A stretch of DNA of 64,000 bases, from assembly GCF_004217335.1 (NCBI RefSeq), contig NZ_SHMP01000007.1, positions 228,011 to 292,010 of the forward strand, written 5' to 3'. Below are positions 59,523 through 64,000 of this stretch, one piece after another (positions within the stretch are counted from its first letter, which is position 1; each line of letters begins with the position of its first letter). This DNA is from Natrinema hispanicum. GTDB taxonomy: Archaea; Halobacteriota; Halobacteria; Halobacteriales; Natrialbaceae. Under the pieces are notes generated by a model. It saw only the letters and a list, made by a program, of their open reading frames with translations. It searched no databases and was not told where the DNA came from. Position numbers and translations under genes: made by a program.

Positions 59523-60971
59523 ATGAACCGAGTGATCCTCGTCGTTTCCGTGGCGCTCCTCGTCGTTCTTGCGGGATGTGCGGGCGACACCGGGAGCCCC
59601 GAGAACGCGATTGACGACTCTCAGACCGTTGGGAACGCTCTCGAGGTTGTTGACATGAACGTCAAAGAGGTGTCGCCCGACGAGGAGTACGTAGTCCTCG
59701 AGAATACCGCCGATGAATCCGTTGATTTGTCTGGGTTTGAACTCCGAGACCGAGAGGGTGGACAGGTCGATGGCGGCCTCTCTCCGTTTTCGTTTCCAAG
59801 TGAGTTCGTCTTGGAGTCTGGGGAGACGGTGAAGATAACGACCGGTGAAGGCGATCCGACGGACAACGAGCTGTATTGGGGATACAACGTGAATATCTGG
59901 CGGGACGACGGCGACGTGGTTCGGCTCGTCGATGACAACGATCAGGTCGTACTCGAGCACGCTTACGGCGATATCGATCTCGCTGAGTCTGAGTCGGACG
60001 GCGATGTAGAGGGCGATAACGGTGACGAGAGCGATGGACTCGACGGGAGCACTATCGAGGGAGAACTCGAGATTCACCACATCGACGTTGGACAAGGCGA
60101 TTCGACTCTCATCGTCACGCCAGCCAATGAGACGATCCTGATCGATACTGGCGACTGGCGAGAGGACGGCAGTGAGGTCATCGCCTATCTCGAGGCCCAG
60201 GGGATCGATCGGATCGACCATCTCGTCGCGACACACGCTGATGCCGACCACATCGGTGGTCACGCTGCTGTGATCGAGCACTTCGAGACGACTGGTGAGG
60301 GTATTGGAACCGCATACGATTCGGGTGTCCCATCGGATTCTGCGACCTATGGGAACTACCTCGATACCGTCGACGAGTACGACGTCGAGCTGCTCATCGT
60401 CGAAAGCGGCGATGAGCTACCGCTTGAGGGCGATGTCTCTGCCCAGGTGATGAACCCGCCTGCTGGGGACGCTGGGAGTGACGTTAACGATAACAGTGTG
60501 GTACTGGCGCTCGAGTTTGGTGACTTCCAGTATTTGGCACCCGGTGATGTCGATACTGGCGTTGAGCAGCGCTTGGTCGACGAGTGGGAAAACGATCTCG
60601 AGAGCGATGTCTACAAGGCTGGCCATCACGGGTCATCGACCTCCTCGAGTGACGCCTTCGTAGACGCCATCGATCCGGAGACGGCTATCATCTCGAGTGC
60701 CTACGACTCACAGTACGGACATCCGAGTGACGAGGTGCTCGAACGGTTTGCCGCTCGAGAGATCGAAACGTACTGGACGGGAGTCCACGGCGATATTGTG
60801 GTTCGCACCGATGGCACGTCGATCGAGGTAGAGACGGAAGAGTTGTTCTCGACGGACCCAGAGGATATCCTCGCGGATACATCTGATTCCGACGATGAGA
60901 CGAATTCCCTGATATCACCTCCGCTGGTCGCCAGTGGAATTGATGGAGCTGTCGCTCCTGCTATGGGGTGA
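59523..60971 (+). CDS. Secreted lipoprotein with lamin-tail and metallo-beta-lactamase-fold domains
   Basis: A 482-residue extracellular protein. The N-terminus has a signal peptide and lipobox (VVLAGC). Residues about 40-145 resemble a lamin-tail domain (YVVLENTADESVDLSGFELR). From about 175 a metallo-beta-lactamase fold follows: HHIDVGQGDSTLIV, LIDTGD, the metal motif THADADHIGGH, and GHHGSS, as in ComEC/Rec2-type competence nucleases. It could degrade or process extracellular DNA or nucleotides. The stop codon is 6 bases before the next gene. Confidence 0.85.
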   Translation: MNRVILVVSVALLVVLAGCAGDTGSPENAIDDSQTVGNALEVVDMNVKEVSPDEEYVVLENTADESVDLSGFELRDREGGQVDGGLSPFSFPSEFVLESGETVKITTGEGDPTDNELYWGYNVNIWRDDGDVVRLVDDNDQVVLEHAYGDIDLAESESDGDVEGDNGDESDGLDGSTIEGELEIHHIDVGQGDSTLIVTPANETILIDTGDWREDGSEVIAYLEAQGIDRIDHLVATHADADHIGGHAAVIEHFETTGEGIGTAYDSGVPSDSATYGNYLDTVDEYDVELLIVESGDELPLEGDVSAQVMNPPAGDAGSDVNDNSVVLALEFGDFQYLAPGDVDTGVEQRLVDEWENDLESDVYKAGHHGSSTSSSDAFVDAIDPETAIISSAYDSQYGHPSDEVLERFAAREIETYWTGVHGDIVVRTDGTSIEVETEELFSTDPEDILADTSDSDDETNSLISPPLVASGIDGAVAPAMG

Positions 60972-60976
60972 GAACG

Positions 60977-61255
60977 ATGGATGGGACTTACACTGGCGTT
61001 GTCGATCGAATTGAGGACGGTGAGATTGCTGTCATCTTGCTTGAGGAGAACGGGCAGGTGATCGAGCAAGTCGATGTCCCTGTGGGTCGATTGCCTGAGC
61101 CCGCTCAAACAGACGGTGGCGTGCTTTCGGTGATGCTTGAGGATGGTGACATCACGTCGATGGAATACCGACCGGACGCGACCCGAGACCGCCGTGAGTC
61201 CGCGCAGGAGAAACTGGATCGGTTATCGGAGAAATTGTCCGATCGTGAGGAGTGA
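60977..61255 (+). CDS. DUF3006-like small protein
   Basis: A 92-residue acidic protein: GTYTGVVDRIEDGEIAVILL at the start, then a strand-rich body VDVPVGRLPEPAQTDGGVLS and a basic-acidic helix at the end. This looks like DUF3006, which commonly follows metallo-beta-lactamase genes of the ComEC type. It is likely co-transcribed with the preceding lipoprotein gene. A GTG start nine bases upstream is also possible. The role is unknown. Confidence 0.75.
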   Translation: MDGTYTGVVDRIEDGEIAVILLEENGQVIEQVDVPVGRLPEPAQTDGGVLSVMLEDGDITSMEYRPDATRDRRESAQEKLDRLSEKLSDREE

Positions 61256-61528
61256 GTCGACGCTGGTGGTGATGAAGAGTGACTCTCGAGGAAAAGTCTG
61301 TAGTGGACACTTGGTTCTGTTTCGAAGTTCCGTCTGATAGTCTGATAAGAGGAGAATCGTGGATTGTCAAACGCTCAGTACAGGTCAAGCAAGTAACGGA
61401 GTGACAATCTATCCCATCGATAACTGTCAGGAACAGTATGCGAATAGAGATGCTGAGTGCATCACGGTGGCTCTATCCCCGGTAGACAGCTACCGAACTA
61501 TTATGTGTTATTCCGAGAAACATTATCT

Positions 61529-61738
61529 ATGACGAAAAGTATAATCACTGGTGCATCCATACAGCGTTTTGCAATTATTTTGATGCTATACGGTGGTTTC
61601 TACGAAATAAGTTACTGGGTTGGCCCCCGAATAACTCGTTTTCCATACCAAGATAGTGGAACGATAATGACTTTTGCATTACTGCTTGGAATTGTTGGGA
61701 TTGGCGTGGAAATATACAATAAAGACGAAGCGAACTAG
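61529..61738 (+). CDS. Small two-helix membrane protein
   Basis: A 69-residue protein from the ATG at 61529 with hydrophobic helices at about 11-32 and 44-62. TATTATG about 30 bases upstream is a possible promoter. An upstream ATG would add 24 polar residues. A+T-rich. Family not recognised. The gap 61256-61528 before it has no gene. Confidence 0.45.
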   Translation: MTKSIITGASIQRFAIILMLYGGFYEISYWVGPRITRFPYQDSGTIMTFALLLGIVGIGVEIYNKDEAN

Positions 61739-61991
61739 AATACTGACATCTCTCACAGATATATCCGTTTTGTAGAAACTGACTTTCTTATATTGAGTGT
61801 TCTGTGTCACTCACTCAGTATTGATAGATTGTCCAGCGTTCAATAAGCACCTGTAGTTCGCAGTGATTCCACGGGAATAAACAGCTAAAGAACCCGGTTT
61901 CAACAGAGCTACGTATTCTAAAACGACCCCTCCGGAGTATTTTTTCGCCCCGAGATGGGTGCGGGGCGATCGAACTGCCCCGAGATAGCGA

Positions 61992-62456
61992 ATGACTACT
62001 GAGCGACAGCACCCACGAGACCGTGGAATTGATCGGACACCAACTCACCGGCACCCCTCCAAGCAACCCTGGTCTGGCCTTGAGTTACGCGTTCCAAACG
62101 ACCGAAGTCGGGAGTCACTCATTTCGTTCGTCGAGTGTGTTCTCGTCGAACTCACACATGCAGACGTCGGTGCCGAGTATCGATCGTCGAACGTCTGGGG
62201 GGTTAAACTGACACAGTACATTGCTGCCGATACGGTTGGTGAACGATTCAAGAAACGCCATTACGACGAACGGCTTGGCTGGCACGAGCAGACGATGTCT
62301 CGGCAGGACGTACGTGATGAGCTAATCAACCGACTCGCACGGCCCACGTCACTGGCGACGAATCAGAGTCATCCCCACCCTGTTGAGAAACCAGATACGT
62401 TCAGGGTGAAGCCGACGTGGCAACTGCGAACAGGTCGCCGGACTGGCGAAAAGTAA
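61992..62456 (+). CDS. Cassette protein A, copy 2 (unknown)
   Basis: A 154-residue protein nearly identical to 48027-48491, sharing SRESLISFVECVLVELTHAD and SRQDVRDELINRLARPTSLA. Upstream lie two alternative hairpins: CGCCCCG (about 61947-61953) or GCCCCG (61977-61982) can each pair with the central CGGGGC at 61962-61967. The last hairpin is conserved before both A genes. Here A is followed directly by B and C, giving the undisturbed cassette. Confidence 0.68.
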   Translation: MTTERQHPRDRGIDRTPTHRHPSKQPWSGLELRVPNDRSRESLISFVECVLVELTHADVGAEYRSSNVWGVKLTQYIAADTVGERFKKRHYDERLGWHEQTMSRQDVRDELINRLARPTSLATNQSHPHPVEKPDTFRVKPTWQLRTGRRTGEK

Positions 62457-62613
62457 TCAGCAGTCATCAGTACTCGAGCCCTCTGTTGAATATCGATCAC
62501 TGACTCCATACACATCATGCAGTGTCTTCGACTTGACTATGCTTCCAGCAGAGAGTTTATTGACGCCATGAAGCACGAGGCGCGCTCAGCAGCGTGTCGT
62601 CATGTGACTTACA

Positions 62614-62904
62614 ATGACAGGCCCAAACCCGATTGACGACACTGCAGACGATTACAGCCGGTTCGAGGCCAGACTCGTTGCCCGTGATCAGGATGCAACT
62701 CGCGTCGTGACCGCAGATCTCGGCGAGACAACCGCCCGACAACTCGTTACTGAACTCATCGATAACAGTGTGGTAACGCCGGTCCCTGACAAGCGGGTGT
62801 TCGTCCACGAGCCAAGTGGGACCGCCTTTGACTCGAGCACTCAGCTTGCTGTTTTCCATCAGGGCTGGACGGCGGCCCGCAACGCCGACAAGGAGGGTGA
62901 GTGA
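62614..62904 (+). CDS. Cassette protein B, copy 2 (unknown)
   Basis: A 96-residue acidic protein, over 90% identical by eye to 50874-51164, with a few changes (IDNSVV for IDTGVV). Its stop overlaps the start of C (TGATG). It is separated from A by 157 bp that match the DNA on both sides of the inserted modules in copy 1. Confidence 0.62.
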   Translation: MTGPNPIDDTADDYSRFEARLVARDQDATRVVTADLGETTARQLVTELIDNSVVTPVPDKRVFVHEPSGTAFDSSTQLAVFHQGWTAARNADKEGE

Positions 62905-63233
62905 TGCAGCAGATGCTCGCTGGCTGTGCCTTCTGCGACGCCCTGTCTGGCACCGAGGCCGGTGAGGCACATACCTGGGGAAAAGATGAGCGAGTCTCTC
63001 ACCCCATCTGTGTCGACTGCGCTATCCAGGCGGAGCCGGACCCTAGCGACTGCGATCACTGCACCTGTGACGGTTGTGGGCTCGTCGTCGACACGATCGC
63101 GGCACTCACACGGTTCCGCGTCGAACTCGGCCATCTCGAGGGCTCGCTACAGCTGTGTGCGAGGTGTAGTCCCGGAGGCCCGGCGACGTACTGGACGCGC
63201 AACCTTGAGGAGCACGTTGTAGCGGTTAAGTAG
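62904..63233 (+). CDS. Cassette protein C, zinc-ribbon (DUF7558-like), copy 2
   Basis: A 109-residue protein with the same Cys pairs as 51164-51493 (CAFCD, CVDC, CTCDGCG, CARC). It differs mainly near the middle and C-terminus. It is the last gene of the cassette. A probable zinc-dependent nucleic-acid or protein binding role is inferred from the ribbon only. Confidence 0.65.
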   Translation: MQQMLAGCAFCDALSGTEAGEAHTWGKDERVSHPICVDCAIQAEPDPSDCDHCTCDGCGLVVDTIAALTRFRVELGHLEGSLQLCARCSPGGPATYWTRNLEEHVVAVK

Positions 63234-63358
63234 AGTACGGCTATACGGGGCTACCGAGACAAAACAAACGGGTAGAGGATGAGCAGCAACACTGCAGAGG
63301 AGCGGAAGTTACCTGCGAAAAAGCAGTGCTTAGATAAGCTTCGTAACAGAGAGTATCG

Positions 63359-63514
63359 ATGATGGACGAGGAACCGGAGTCAATTAGCTATTTGTCAGCT
63401 GATGATATCCGTGATATTCACGAGTTAATCGTGGAGTCAAATGCGGATACAACTGCTGGCGTCTCCTCGCCAGGCGACATTGAATATCGGTACTTCCCGA
63501 GCGTCGCTTCGTGA
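63359..63514 (+). pseudogene. N-terminal fragment of a Fic/Doc-like toxin gene
   Basis: A 51-codon frame: after MMDEEPESIS it reads YLSADDIRDIHELIVESNAD and GVSSPGDIEY, matching the N-terminus of Doc (death-on-curing) proteins. The HxFxDGN active site would lie much further along and is missing, and the last residues (FPSVAS) are unrelated. A preceding 27-codon frame (63279-63362) overlaps its start by four bases and may be the end of the lost antitoxin. The transposase at 63679 probably truncated it. Confidence 0.6.
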
Positions 63515-63663
63515 GCTGTGCTGAGTCTCGGATGACCGGAGTGAACGCTGGTGTGATAGCTGAGTGTAGGAGAAACAGAGTCCACAGATGGAGAGAACCG
63601 AACTGAGAAAGCTGAGATACGCCGTTTTAGACGAATGCTGTTGCTCGTCAGGTGCCTGCTCAA

Positions 63664-63691
63664 GGCCGCGGGCTGGCGTCAGCCCGCGGCC
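63664..63691 (-). terminator. Hairpin over the stop codon of the last transposase
   Basis: GGCCGCGGGCT (63664-63674) and AGCCCGCGGCC (63681-63691) form a perfect 11-bp stem with a 6-nt loop. The transposase stop codon lies in its loop edge. A further stem is in the coding part near 63815-63846. These follow the pattern of the other transposase genes. Confidence 0.5.
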
Positions 63692-64000
63692 GATGCATAC
63701 GTTTCTGGCACACCGACGCCGTTCATCTTGATCTCCCAGCGCCGTTCTAGCTCTTCTTCCAATGCATGTCTAATCCAGTCAGAGAAGGTCTTGAACGTGA
63801 ATTCCTGGGGGAGGTCGCGCCCGCCCCGACGCGGGCGGGCGACGACCGCCCACCGAAGCACGAGCCAGAGGTTCTCCAGCAAGAACCCGACCAAGACGAA
63901 TGCAAAGCGGACGACTGGATCTTGTGTCGTCGTTACCACTCGTGCTTGGCGAAACACCCGGTAGCTTGTTTCAATCGCTGACCGTTTCCGGTACAGCTGT
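63679..64000 (-). CDS. ISH3-like DDE transposase, C-terminal part (5' end outside window)
   Basis: The minus frame is open from the right edge of the window, so only the last 106 residues are seen. It contains the Y-R-E motif of IS4-type transposases (LYRKRSAIETSYRVFRQA, with Glu), then a hydrophobic helix FAFVLVGFLLENLWLVLRW and a charged tail. The pattern resembles ISH3-like enzymes of haloarchaea. It appears to have inserted in the Doc-like gene just to its left. Confidence 0.72.
   Translation of the reverse strand, partial: QLYRKRSAIETSYRVFRQARVVTTTQDPVVRFAFVLVGFLLENLWLVLRWAVVARPRRGGRDLPQEFTFKTFSDWIRHALEEELERRWEIKMNGVGVPETYASAAG

Overview
The window is haloarchaeal DNA (class Halobacteria). 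The predicted proteins are rich in Asp and Glu, and several families seen here are typical of that class: an archaeal TFB, a HalOD1-domain protein, HVO_A0114-like DNA-binding proteins and TrkA/TrkH potassium systems. Many genes start with an ATG about 25-35 bases after a TATA-like box and have no clear ribosome binding site, as in leaderless haloarchaeal transcripts. There are no rRNA genes, complete tRNA genes or recognisable core housekeeping blocks. Integrase, DNA-transfer ATPase, primase-like gene, toxin-antitoxin pieces and many insertion sequences instead point to a megaplasmid or an integrated-element-rich part of a chromosome.

Layout. Bases 1-16,000 are a mosaic: two large DDE transposases, a tyrosine recombinase, small membrane proteins, an archaetidylserine decarboxylase-like gene, an IS5-type transposase, an HtpX-like protease, a CPBP-family protease with a divergent ArsR-like regulator, a TumE-like/HVO_A0114-like toxin-antitoxin pair, two copies of a MITE-like repeat, and a Fic/Doc-like gene split by a complete 940-bp IS5-type element with an 8-bp target duplication. 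Bases 16,000-19,300 hold a truncated MazF-like toxin with its regulator, a SWIM zinc-finger protein and a broken second copy of the TumE-like/HVO_A0114-like pair. Bases 19,400-35,300 form a potassium and membrane-energy island: a CPA-type antiporter with RCK domains, two inverted copies of a trkA-trkH-small membrane protein set, a third trkH, an Lrp-like regulator with an RCK C-domain, universal stress proteins, a TnpB element and an FNT channel fused to USP domains.

Bases 35,400-48,000 carry a TFB, a YjdF-like membrane protein, a plasmid-type coiled-coil protein, a HalOD1 protein, a membrane histidine kinase, the remnant and intact parts of a DNA-transfer ATPase operon, an iteron-like repeat cluster and a primase-like protein. 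Bases 48,000-63,600 are a plasmid-like accessory zone: two copies of a three-gene cassette (A-B-C), three divergent copies of a two-gene unit (winged-helix protein plus a partner that in two copies has a WDRHPN and HFH signature), another TumE-like/HVO_A0114-like pair, TnpB elements, paired PadR regulators, and a secreted metallo-beta-lactamase-fold lipoprotein with a DUF3006 protein. The window ends in another transposase that runs off the right edge.

The most interesting signals are: (1) arrays of long perfect hairpins inside four transposase coding sequences; (2) the thrice-repeated winged-helix/partner unit, a candidate toxin-antitoxin or defence family; (3) a small two-helix membrane protein translationally coupled to trkH in both trk operons; (4) cassette A-B-C, one copy of which has been opened by modules bordered by an 11-bp direct repeat; and (5) a previously unremarked MITE-like repeat pair. 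All functions are inferred by reading the sequence; no database search was run.
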